From assembly GCA_000711775.1 (NCBI GenBank), contig ARYC01000045.1:62001-126000 (forward strand): 64,000 nucleotides of DNA. The letters run 5' to 3'. The position numbers and the translations under genes are program-made. Under the pieces are notes generated by a model. That model made no database searches and was not told where the DNA came from. It was given only the letters and a program-made list of their open reading frames with translations. Below, in pieces: positions 13,118-23,069 of the stretch; the first letter of the stretch is position 1, and each line of letters begins with the position of its first letter. The stretch is from Oxytricha trifallax (taxonomy: Eukaryota; Ciliophora; Spirotrichea; Sporadotrichida; Oxytrichidae).

Positions 13118-14281
13118 ATGAACTCTTAAAACATGAGGAATATTACTCCTAAGAAATATGAGTCACATCCAGACAAAGAAAACATTGATCATAGAAGCAA
13201 CCTGCTAACCATGCAGCAAGCTAACCAAGGTCATAATAAGCATAAACACTCATCTGGAAAGAGAAGGCCGTTATCAAATCACATTCATATTTAAAATAAT
13301 TACTGCAATAGTTTTAAGGTCTCAAATGACAGCAATGACTATATGAAGTTTAATTCATAAATTTCTCAACAAAATGAATAAGATAAGGAAAATTACAAGC
13401 AAGCTATGCTTATGAGTACACCTCCTTCAAATGCCTTTAAAGCTTCAAACTATATAAACGGTAACAGCACTCATAATAATATAGCTCTATTCACATGCAC
13501 TCCTAAAGACGAGCATATCAAGTTGAACAAAGAGGACGTATTAAAAGTTGCCTTGTCTTTCCATTAAGGAGCACATATGATCAATTAGAACTCTCAAATT
13601 AAGTCTAACCTATTGCTCCAAACTCCACCATTCCACGGCACTGGTGGAATGTTATCTAAAGGAATATTCTAACTTGGTTCTCCTGTACTTTACAATAACT
13701 CATGCGAGTCTTTGAAGTAACAACAGTACTAAAACCAAATTAGATGCCCAAAACCTTCACATTCTCATTTATATGCCAATCAAAATAGTTTCACCAAGAT
13801 TAACAGATTCCAATCATCACCTTCAAACACCCTCTAATCTGGATAAATTGGGTTAGCTTAAAGATCTGCCTTTAGCAATATAGCAAACTCATATTTAAAC
13901 AACGCTTAGTAATAATCCCCAATTGAAATTAGCTAAATCCTTAAGTCAAACTTCAATTTTACTGGAGAAACTTCTAATGAGAGAAATTTTGATAATTAAA
14001 ACCAGTAAAATTATGAGAGCCCCTCTAATATGTTTAAATTTACGACCAAGACTTGCACTAGTTTCAACAATCATATCTAAAACACCTAAGCAACCACTTT
14101 AAACAGTACCATAAAGCAGCTAGATCCTAATAATGACCGCGATAACTTGGATGTCCCCTCGATGTTCTTGAGGACTCCCAACGAAAAGGGCTTAAGTGTC
14201 CCTGGCGGATGTATCATTGATTAGTACTACGCTAGTTCTGGTGCTAAACTTAGCGTTTCTCCTTTTTTCAACTAAAAGTGA
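13118..14281 (+). CDS. Uncharacterised Q/N/S-rich protein
   Basis: One uninterrupted 387-residue frame from ATG 13118 to TGA 14279-14281 with about 35 in-frame TAA/TAG glutamines and no IES or intron. I recognise no domain. Composition is dominated by N, S, Q and K, with scattered S/T-P sites (for example SPVLYNN, LRTPNEKGL, STPPSNAF) that would suit proline-directed phosphorylation. An ATG at 13133 in the same frame is an alternative start. The head of the gene lies 370 bp from the divergent CFAP57-like start. Its end faces the 3' end of the MYB gene. Function unknown; a disordered regulatory or structural protein is likely. Confidence 0.75.
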
Positions 14282-14538
14282 CTTATAATTTTCTTCAATA
14301 ATATAATAAATATCGCAATCATATAAAATATAAGCTTAATTTAAATTTACTTGCATTTACTTAATAATATTTAATTGTCTAACTCAAAATAATTTGATTA
14401 TATAACCATAACTATAAAATTAGTTAATGAGATAAAATAATAAATACCATTTTTGCTAATTCTAATCTACATTTACAGTTTTAAGTTTGGCGATTCATTT
14501 ATAAAATTGTATTTATCTTAAATTTAAAAATAAAAAAC

Positions 14539-16740
14539 CTACTTTGATAAATTGATTCTTAGAGCATTTTCATATGCTAAATTTTAGACAGGAGGTGGAT
14601 AAGTACGCTTATTGATGATATCTATTTCATCCTATTGTTTAAATTCCTTCTTTTATTAGTTGCTTTCATTTATTTTTTCATGCTTGACAATTGATTCTTA
14701 TCTCTCATTGGAAGAGCCTTCATTTTTTACCTCTTCATCAGATTAGTTTTGCTAAAACTAGGAGTTTTCAATTTTCATATTCAAACTTTTGAAAAGAAGA
14801 TTTGCTGAGGCATAGCTTAGGTTGTCCCCTTCTCTGTTTTCTAGTAAATCTTAAGCTTTACTTTCAAAGTAAATTTTGTTCTAATCCTTGACTTACTATA
14901 CTTTTTCATCCATGAGATCACTTTCAATTTCCTAAACTGTTCTTTGATAGCTTAAAGGGCAGGTAGCTAAAATGCTTGGGCTACTACCTAGATAGACAAC
15001 TCCTCTTTCTGAAAGCTTTTCTTTCATGTAAATGTCATATTCTCTGCTCATTTCAGGTATCTTCTTTTTCATTGAAGAGTTCCAATGATTCTTGATTGTG
15101 TTATCAGTTCTGCCATCTAGGACCTTAGCTATTTCTGCCCATTTATTCCCTGTGCTTCTGTGAAAAAGATACAATATCCATTCCTCTTCATGACTCCAAC
15201 CGATTTTCTTAATTTTAGGATTCAAATGGTTATGCCATCTCTCACGACACTACTTTCCTATTCTTCCAGGGAGATGTTCAGCAATTTGAGTCCATTTTTA
15301 AGGGCCATTCGTTTGTACTAAATGAAGAACGAGTCTATCTTCTTCCTCTGTCCAAGGTCCCTTTACCAAGCTAGGGTTTAGAACTTTCTACCATCTGTGA
15401 AGGCACTAAACATCTGTCCTGCCAGTTAATGCTTCAGCAATTTTCTTCCAGTTCTTCCCACTGTTTCTCTTTACTGCATCTGCAAGCATATAATCTTCCT
15501 CTTTTGTCCAGTGACCTTTAGTATTACTTCCCTGATGCTCTATTGAAGGTTTTTGGTACTTAGTAGGACCTCTCTTGTATAGGTGAGGGTTTAGAAGCTA
15601 TTGTTTCATGAGGATTTGCTAGGTCATTTAGGGATTCAGAGAAGATTGAAAGTTTGAAACTGACAACATGTTTGCATTTAAATGCTGTACTGGAATAGAA
15701 GGAGTAAACTGATTTGTTTGAGGGATTGTGGTTTATTAATGTGGACTCTTAAAAGCTGATAAAGCTTCTTACTATTTCTTTTAAAATGAAACGTCATTAG
15801 GCATAAATGTTTGGACAGAGTAGGCATTATGAACTTCAAAGGTGTGTGAGTTCTATTTCTAAGATGGAGTGCTGATTGAGTATTATAAGACATCTTTTTG
15901 GCAAGATTCTTGTTTCACAGAGTTTGATGAAGAGAGACTTAAGGGTGAACTTTTCTATTTTTTCCTTTAAGGCAAAATTTAGACCTCAAACTATTCTTCA
16001 TTGTATTTTGGGTGATAACCCCTTGTCTTTCTCTTTTCGCCAAGAATTTATTGACTTTCTCTCTTAATAGTTAGATTCCTTTTCAAATCGAGATTATTTC
16101 CCTACTCACTTGTATTTAGAGAACCTCCCATTTCAGATTTATGACAAGAGTCAGTTGAGGTAGTTGTTCTAATATCGACATTTTAAATTTAAATTTCAGC
16201 TAACTTTGACTTTAAGGTTGGACGACCTCTTTTCCTTTTTATTTGAATTTCCTATACCTAAACAGGGCTTTGAGTTGACTCAGTTTCTAATTTCAAATTT
16301 TGAATATTTTCATTGACCTCAAGATCTAATGTCTCTTCAATTTTTATTGAATTTTCGTACTCTTGTAGTGAACCTTCCTGCTTAACCTCGATTTATTCTT
16401 GTTTTTCTAGTTTAATCTCTTCCTCCTACTTAACTTCGACAATTTTGACTTTCTTGCTTCCGCAAGGCCTTCCTTTTCTTTTTATCTGAGGCTATTCCTC
16501 ACATTTTACAATGATTGGTGCAGAAATTTATACTCTTTGCTGATCTCTCTTTTCAACTCTTTAGGCTCTGGATATAAGCCTTTCACTCTTAGATTTCTCG
16601 ACTGCTGATAATAATTAATTTGGGTTCTACTTGAGATGAGTAGTTGGTAACTTTGAAGGTTTATCTTGCTTAAGCTTCTTTGAAATGATCTTTTAAATTT
16701 TCTGCTCTTACTTAACTAATCTTTTCTTTTCCTAAGCCAT
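14539..16740 (-). CDS. Three-repeat (R1R2R3) MYB transcription factor with AT-hooks
   Basis: About 733 residues in one open frame from ATG 16740, with no IES seen. Residues about 150-260 hold two AT-hook-like motifs ([11 protein letters not shown] and [12 protein letters not shown]), separated by an acidic/Q-rich stretch. Three tandem MYB repeats follow with their regularly spaced tryptophans: R1 ([24 protein letters not shown]), R2 ([27 protein letters not shown]), R3 ([26 protein letters not shown]). This is c-Myb/plant 3R-MYB architecture, a family often tied to cell-cycle transcription. The C-terminal ~170 residues are acidic and Q-rich. No TGA follows in this frame until about 14.07 kb, inside the neighbouring gene. 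The true end therefore probably lies after an intron or IES; 14539 marks where coding-like composition fades. Confidence 0.85.
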
Positions 16741-17451
16741 ATTTTGGCTATTATTTAAATAAATTCTCCTTAGCAAACCTTTTCAAACTAATTAACATAT
16801 TTTGTAAACCTTTTCTTAGTATTATCTGTTTAAAAATTAATGTTTATAATAATTGATCTGCAATAAACCCTGAAGATTTTTTTATGGAGATTAAATTAGA
16901 TATTTAAAAAATAGATCAAATTACAACAAGTACGAGAGAAATTTTAAATGTATACCAATTATTTAGGCCACTTAAAGCAAATTATTAAATCAAGAAATAT
17001 TTCGTTATAAATTAATCTAAAATAACTAAATTATTTGGTGTTTGAATGTAGTGCTTTTGCATTTTTATTTAGCTTTCCAGCTTAACCGTCCTCAGCCCTC
17101 TATGACTTTGAGTGTTGAGCTCTACTCTAGCTTCTATCTCTCGACCTATTAACATATAAACTGGTGAAACTATGCTTACTTTCTATTTTTCATGTTTAAC
17201 TTGAGAGTTTCTGGTAAATCGAAAGAAAAATTGAAGGAATTTATCTTATTTGATTATTTGTATTTATATTTGTTAAGAAGAATCACTTAAATTATTTTAA
17301 AGACTTCCCAGACAACAGAGATTTCGACTTAATAATATTCTAATTAAATTTGTCTTATTTCGTCGTATTGGTAAATTGTACACTCACAATCCAGGAGAGT
17401 CATAACATTTTCTTAAAACAAAATAAAATTTATATAATTAAAGATTTAAAA
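16741..17451. other. Intergenic, no gene seen
   Basis: About 710 bp of AT-rich DNA between two divergently starting genes. A plus frame is open from about 17350 into the next gene but begins with TTG and has no upstream ATG. No RNA gene or repeat seen. Confidence 0.5.
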
Positions 17452-18279
17452 ATGTTCAATAAACAAGCCAGTCTGGATCTATGTAAGTTTATTGTTGATT
17501 TATCTAATATTGATTTTTTAGATAAAAAAGAGATAAAAGTTTTAAATTAATCTCCGAATTCAAACACTCCAATAAGTCCTTATAGTGCTGGCAACATGCA
17601 AAGATTAGTTATGCAATAAAAATTAATGTTTTCCAACGCCATGAATCAACATTAAAAAAACATTTTTGACAATACAAAAAGTCCAATGTAACATTAAGAA
17701 TCCATTTAAATTAAGGAACGTTTATCAATGCCTAATATAAACTAGAATTAAATCGAATTTCTTAAAAAGAAAAGAATTTAATAAATTTCACCTCATAAAA
17801 ATGTTGAGAAAGAAAGTTTGACTACAAGAAATAGTTAATCACCAAAATAGTATCTTCATAAGGAATTTGAAAGAATGTCAAATTTCGAAAGAGTGCAGAC
17901 AGCGAGAGATTTATATTATATTCTCGAAAAAGAGCCGATTTTTTAGCCGAAATAAAAACTGAAGCCAGTTACTTCAGAATCAATGTTTAGAACTCAAAGT
18001 TTAGATTATTAATTTCATAATGGAGAATCTAAGATTTTAAATAAAATTAGGGAATACTAATCCATGAGTTAGGTATAAATTCAAAAAGTTGGCGTGAATG
18101 AAGTTAATGAAGAATTAAAACTACAGTTGAATGATATAACACCAAAATAAAATTAGAGAAAGCTGCTATTTTCATAAGCTATAAATAGAGCCGGTTTTTA
18201 ATCATCTAGAAATTAAGAATCGAGAAATATTGGATTCCCTAAATTTGAAAAATCTACTCAATTTACTGTATTTTAATGA
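17452..18279 (+). CDS. Uncharacterised 275-residue protein
   Basis: Single open frame from ATG 17452 to TGA 18277-18279, with many TAA/TAG glutamine codons and no interruption. The sequence is K/N/Q/S-rich with a short helix-prone N-terminus (LDLCKFIVDLSNIDFLDKK) and a segment around residue 145 (NFERVQTARDLYYILEKEP) that could be a short helical binding motif. I recognise no family. A 91-bp segment that recurs 1.35 kb downstream begins about 20 bp after the stop. Confidence 0.7.
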
Positions 18280-18298
18280 TTGTTTATTATTTTTTTTA

Positions 18299-18389
18299 CT
18301 GATAACTTAATGAGAAATAGCGGTTTCAAAAACATTTGGAGAGACAGTAGTATGGATCAAGCCATTCTTGCTTAAATAATTGCCAAATT
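18299..18389 (+). repeat. Duplicated gene-head segment, copy A
   Basis: About 91 bp nearly identical to 19651-19741 and in the same orientation. In this copy an ATG opens MRNSGFKNIWRDSSMDQA and a TGA soon follows. In copy B the same codon is ACG, and the frame continues into the IQ/sulfite-oxidase gene. It looks like a duplicated first MDS or a decayed partial gene copy. Confidence 0.75.
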
Positions 18390-18550
18390 GAAATAATGAA
18401 ACAAGAGAATATTATATATTTTAGAGATGCATCTAAATCGTAAGATAATGAATGCATAAATAAGTTAAATTAAAAATTAAAACTTATGAAATTAAATAGA
18501 GATCTTTTAAATTATTCTCACTATTTACGAATGACTCATTCCAACACTAT

Positions 18551-19431
18551 TCAATCTGCCTCTGATTATCCATATTTTCTTTTGATATTTTTCATGAAAC
18601 TTTCCAATCTTCTTTCCTTTAATATCTTATATTTAATTTCTGTTGTTAATTGCTAATGAAGCTCCTTTAGGAAATTAATCTCGCCTTAGTAGTCCTACAA
18701 TTTCACCTCATAAGAACTGTCATTGCCTTCCTCCATAGCACAGTCGATTTTGGCTTTTAATCTCATTATTTTTTATTTTATATCACCGAGAAACTTTTCA
18801 GCAAATCTGTTCATCAATTTGTTTTAAGAGTTGTCGCACACCAATTAAATAATGGACTTGATATCTCGGGATTTAAGGAAAACGCTAATGATTTAATCAA
18901 AGGAATCAACGAAATTGAATGTTAGATTAAATTTGATTTTCAATGTGGCTTATTGAACTTTGTTTCCTTGTGAAGCAAATCTAGCTTTTTATTGCACACT
19001 ATTGATATGATTGAACCTATCTTTGATTATGTCGTAAATTACACTCATTGGTATGTCGCTTGCTACTAGAAATATAAAATTTAGAATAAAAACCTTACCT
19101 GGGTACCTTTCTTGAAGACGCTTTGCTAATTTTAGTTTATTTCTTAAAACTTCATCAGCCATGTATTTATCTCTCAGATCCTTCAATATCTACTTATTTT
19201 CTTCTGACTCCACTAAAGATGTATATGTTTATTGAAAAAATTACTTACTTGATTTCCCTGTCTTAGCTTCAATAGATTTTTGCAAAGATTCCTAAATCCG
19301 TAAGTTATTTTTCAAAATTCATTAAAATATAAATTTAGTTTCTTTGAACTATAACTTAATCTGTGCCAAATGCACGAAGAAAATACTTGATAGCAAAAAT
19401 TTGGATACTTTTTAGATTATTCACTTACCAT
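18551..19431 (-). CDS. Uncharacterised helical protein
   Basis: Minus-strand gene from ATG 19431 (an intron starts directly after ATG with gtaagtg) to TGA 18551. Well-defined introns join SIEAKTGKS to MESEENKQILKDLRDKYMAD, and LAKRLQERYP to VASDIPMSVIYDIIKDRF, both in frame with GT...AG ends. The rest is one open frame of about 180 residues ending in a basic helical stretch (LKERRLESFMKNIKRKYG). The composition suggests a mostly helical, possibly coiled-coil protein. I do not recognise the family. It lies wholly between the two copies of the duplicated segment that heads the next plus-strand gene. The first coding segment after the start (KLQFKET) is tentative. Confidence 0.65.
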
Positions 19432-19650
19432 TTGTAAAAGTAGTCTTGTTAAAAAGTTTTTTTTATACTTAAGTTTATAATTTTAATTAATTATCAATGA
19501 AGCTTTCTATTAATTAAATCAATATTTTAAATATTTAAAAATGATAATTTCGCATGTTTTATTATCTTTCAAAACAATGGTACCTTTTAGAAATATTGTA
19601 CCTATTCGAATAAAGAGATTAATAGCTACATCCCCCTATTTTTTAATTAA

Positions 19651-19741
19651 CTGATAACTTAACGAGAAATAGCGGTTTCAAAAGCATTTGGAGAGACAGT
19701 AGCATGGACCAAGCCACTCGTGCTTAAATAATAGCCAAATT
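19651..19741 (+). repeat. Duplicated gene-head segment, copy B
   Basis: Second copy of the 91-bp segment at 18299-18389. It differs at a few bases, including ACG in place of the ATG, and it runs on in frame into the IQ/sulfite-oxidase gene, whose first ATG here is at 19704. Confidence 0.75.
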
Positions 19742-22700
19742 AAAAGAGTAAAAATAAGAATAAGAGTAAATTAGAAAAGAAGTAAGAAGTTAATAACGAT
19801 CTTAAAAAGCTTAAAGAATCAAGTCCCTTATGTAAAAGTTAAGCATATATTTTACTCTAAACATAAATTTATTTATTTGATTTGCATCCAGAGCAATGAC
19901 ATTAGCAAAAACTTAAAATTCTAGTATCTGCCAATTTAACAAATAGAAAATGAGTTGAAAGACATATCAACACTCAAACATTACATAAACTGTGTGATAA
20001 AAGTTCAATCCTTTGTCAGAATGCTTATTTAGAGATGCAAATATTTGAAAGTAAAGAAGTACTATAAAAGTTAAGTCGCCTATCTTCAAGGATTTTTCAG
20101 AGCAAGGTACTTATATAGAAACTTCAAGCAAAATTTCGAAATTAAAAGAACTAGAGCTGTATTTAACTTACTATTATTTATGAATTTTGTATTAGTAATT
20201 TAGAGATATGCGAGAGGATATTTAGTTCGAAAGAAAAATTTGATTGAAACGAGAAGGCTAAGTAGATTTAAATAAAATATAGAGTTTTTATTTGAAATGA
20301 CAGAAAGACAAAAAGCTATATAATTAAAAGAGGATTAAGAAGAACTAGAAAGATTAAGGGTTTTGAGGCTTTAAGAGGAAGAAAGAGAAAGATAGCTTGA
20401 AAATGGGTTTTATTCTATTTTTATATATGAGAGACAAATCAATCTCAAGAAAGAATAGCTTACAGCTAAAAGTCCAAATATAAATCGTAATAAATCCATT
20501 AATGCCTAAAAGCTAAAAGCAAATAGTAGGCATTCAATAGCCATTAGTTTTAAGAGAAATAGAAACGAAGTATAGTCTATGTTTATTTAAGAAGGGCAAA
20601 GTTTAAAACTGCTTCCTAATGAAGAGATTATAGATTAACTTGAAGAAGCATTTTCAAGTTAAAAGAAGAAAAGTGAAGAAGTAATGCTGTAAAATACTTA
20701 AAAAGACTCATAAAATGTTATTAAAGAGTAGCCTGATCGAGAGGAGGAAGATTGTATTGAAGGCAAACTTTATATTTTAATTTAACTAAGAATTCAACCA
20801 AAGCATGATCATTCTTTCTTCGAATATGCTTATAACAAAGAAGAAGACTAACCTTTATAAATAAAACCATATACTCTCTTGTTTGAAAAGTTAACTATTT
20901 TATTATAACTTACGATGATCTTAGAAGATACGAGTCGCAAAAAAACTTACCCAACTACATGAAAGAGACGGCAAGCCGAAAATGCAGAGAGCTGGAATTA
21001 GATTCAGAAAAGACATAAATGTTAAAAAAGAAAAATTAACTACCTGTGTAGCCTCTTACATCAAGGTTAGAAATTGAGCAAATCATTGGTCTTGCAAATG
21101 AAGATAGAATTAGCTCGGGAAGTTCAAAATCTTAAAGATCAAAAACTAATTAGAGTGGTTCAAGAAATAGATTAAGTAATTAGAAATCTAAGTTTCACTA
21201 AGAAGATTAAAAGAATTCAGCTTAGAAAAGTAGAGTTTCATCTCAGTAAAACAGCAAATAAAGTGAAAGAAGAAATTAAGTCAACTAAGAAACATTAGTG
21301 GAAGATCATTTTGGTTAATAGTAGCAAAATAAAGTTAAACAAATAACCTTTTTATAAAACTTTGAAAGTAGCTCAGATGAAGATAGCATTTAGATGGTTC
21401 AATAAGATCATGACTAAGTTAATGGATTTAAATAGATTGGTGCTTTGCAATTGTAAATTAAGTCAAAAAGTGAGATGAAGCCTGTTTCTAATTAGCTTAG
21501 TTTATAAAATTTCGAAATTAAGAAAAGAAATATGGGCCTTTAAACTGATGACTAAGTTTAAGTTCAACAACCGCCTGTAAAAATTGAGCAAACTTCATAA
21601 GAAATCCAGGTGGAAATCATACCATCTAAATATAACTATTTAAGCACTTCAAAGTAATTAACAGTTGACAAACTATGTAAAGAAGAAGCAAAATAGATTG
21701 ATAAGTCTATATTAACTAGATAAGCTAGAAAGAAAGAAATTAGAAGCAATTTTTTCTTTGATAGATTAGTTTACAAATCTGAGATTTACGAAAAAGATCC
21801 ATACAGATTCAAAAGTCATTTAGTTCATGAATAAGAGCCTTTTGTAAGTGAAACCCCTGCTGAAATATTAACAGAAAGTTTCTATACACCAAACAATTTA
21901 TTCTACATTTTCAATCATGGATCTGTTCCAAATATTTTTGAAGAGGACTTCTCTTTATATATTATGGGTTAAGTTCACAGATAATTAAGATTACCTATTG
22001 CAGAATTAAAAAGTAAATTTAAAACTGTGAATATCTCTGCAACATTGAAGTGTGCAGCGAATAGAAAATCAGAATTTGACAAGGTTAAATTTGTAGACTA
22101 AGGAAATTAGTTAAACACAAAATTTGGAGTAGGAGCTATTGGTACAGCTCTATGGACAGGAGTTAGATTAAGAGATATTCTTAAATATGCTTAAATTGAC
22201 TTAAAAAAGTCAAAGTTTATTGAATTCTATGGTGATGATATTGTTCACAATACTCAAGATAGAAATTACTCAGTAGCTCTTACAGTCAAAGATTGTATGA
22301 ATAAAAAGTCAGATATTATTTTGGCTTTTGCAATGAATGGAGAACCTCTTTCAAGGGATCACGGATTCCCACTAAGACTAATTTGCCCAGGTATGATTGG
22401 TGCTAAGAGTGTTAAGTGGCTTTCAAGAATTTTGGTTATTGATACTGATAGCCCAAGCCACTTTCACAACTATGACTTCAAAGTCTTTCCTAAAAATATC
22501 GACTCTTCAAATGTTGGTTAGAATTGGCTTCTCTAACCACCACTCACTCACCTTAATCTCGACTCCTTTTTCACAAATCTTTAAAATAACGATGTTGTCC
22601 CAAGCGATCGACGCTTCGTTATCAAGGGTCTTGCTATCGCAGGTTTTGGTCTTTAAATAGTAAGAGTTGATATTTCTTTTGATGAGGGTTAAACTTGGAA

Positions 22701-22999
22701 TCAATGCAGACTGATAAACTTCAAGCCAAAGTAAGCTCAAGAAATCGATGAATCATCGCAGAAATGGGAATGGACTCCTTGGGAGTACGTTGTAGAGGAT
22801 GGATTGAAATAAGAAACCTGGGTTATGGTCAGGACTTTTGACGAGTGCTATAATACTCAACCTGAAAATATAAGTTAAATATGGAATTTCAAAGGATACA
22901 TGAATAAACTACAAGTAAAATATAATTTATTTATAATTTATAATATGTAATTAGTTTAACTCAGTTCAGAAAATCAAAATTTATCCTTAAAAGAAATGA
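19704..22999 (+). CDS. IQ/coiled-coil protein fused to a sulfite-oxidase-type molybdopterin domain
   Basis: Roughly 1,000 residues. The N-terminal third has IQ-like motifs (VQSFVRMLIQRCKYLKVKK, LQGFFRARYLYRN, IQRYARGYLVRKK), which bind calmodulin in other proteins, then a charged coiled coil and a S/Q-rich linker. A 14-bp IES (20892-20905) restores the frame. The C-terminal ~440 residues match the Mo-cofactor and dimerisation domains of sulfite oxidase: LKCAANRKSEF with the Mo-ligand Cys (22051), GVGAIGTALWTGVRLRDIL, MNGEPLSRDHGFPLRLICPG, and TQPENISQIWNFKGYMN. A 40-bp intron (22915-22954) precedes the last exon. No cytochrome b5 domain is seen. Active-site residues differ: the Arg of RNH is Phe (FNH, 21910), the second Arg after the Cys is Lys, and the Trp and Tyr of the pocket appear as Phe. 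Mo binding is plausible; sulfite oxidation is doubtful. The start may instead be in copy A. Confidence 0.8.
20892..20905 (+). other. Tiny IES, 14 bp, pointer TAACT
   Basis: TAACT at 20892-20896 recurs at 20906-20910. Removing 14 bp turns a frame that ends in TGA after YPTT into LFEKLTYDDLRRYESQKNLP, which runs straight on to the sulfite-oxidase domain. It is far too short to be an intron. Confidence 0.75.
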
Positions 23000-23069
23000 T
23001 TGATAGTTTATAATACAATTAATCCTTTAATGATTAAATTTAATTATAATAATAGTTATTAAATTAAAT

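Noticed and set aside
15678-16067. Short ORFs on both strands over the MYB gene
   Set aside because: They use the standard code or a wrong frame; the ciliate-code MYB frame passes through unbroken.
19704-22999. Two separate genes (IQ protein and sulfite oxidase)
   Set aside because: No in-frame TGA lies between the halves once the 14-bp IES is removed, and no start-like gap is seen before the molybdenum domain. A single fusion is the simpler reading.
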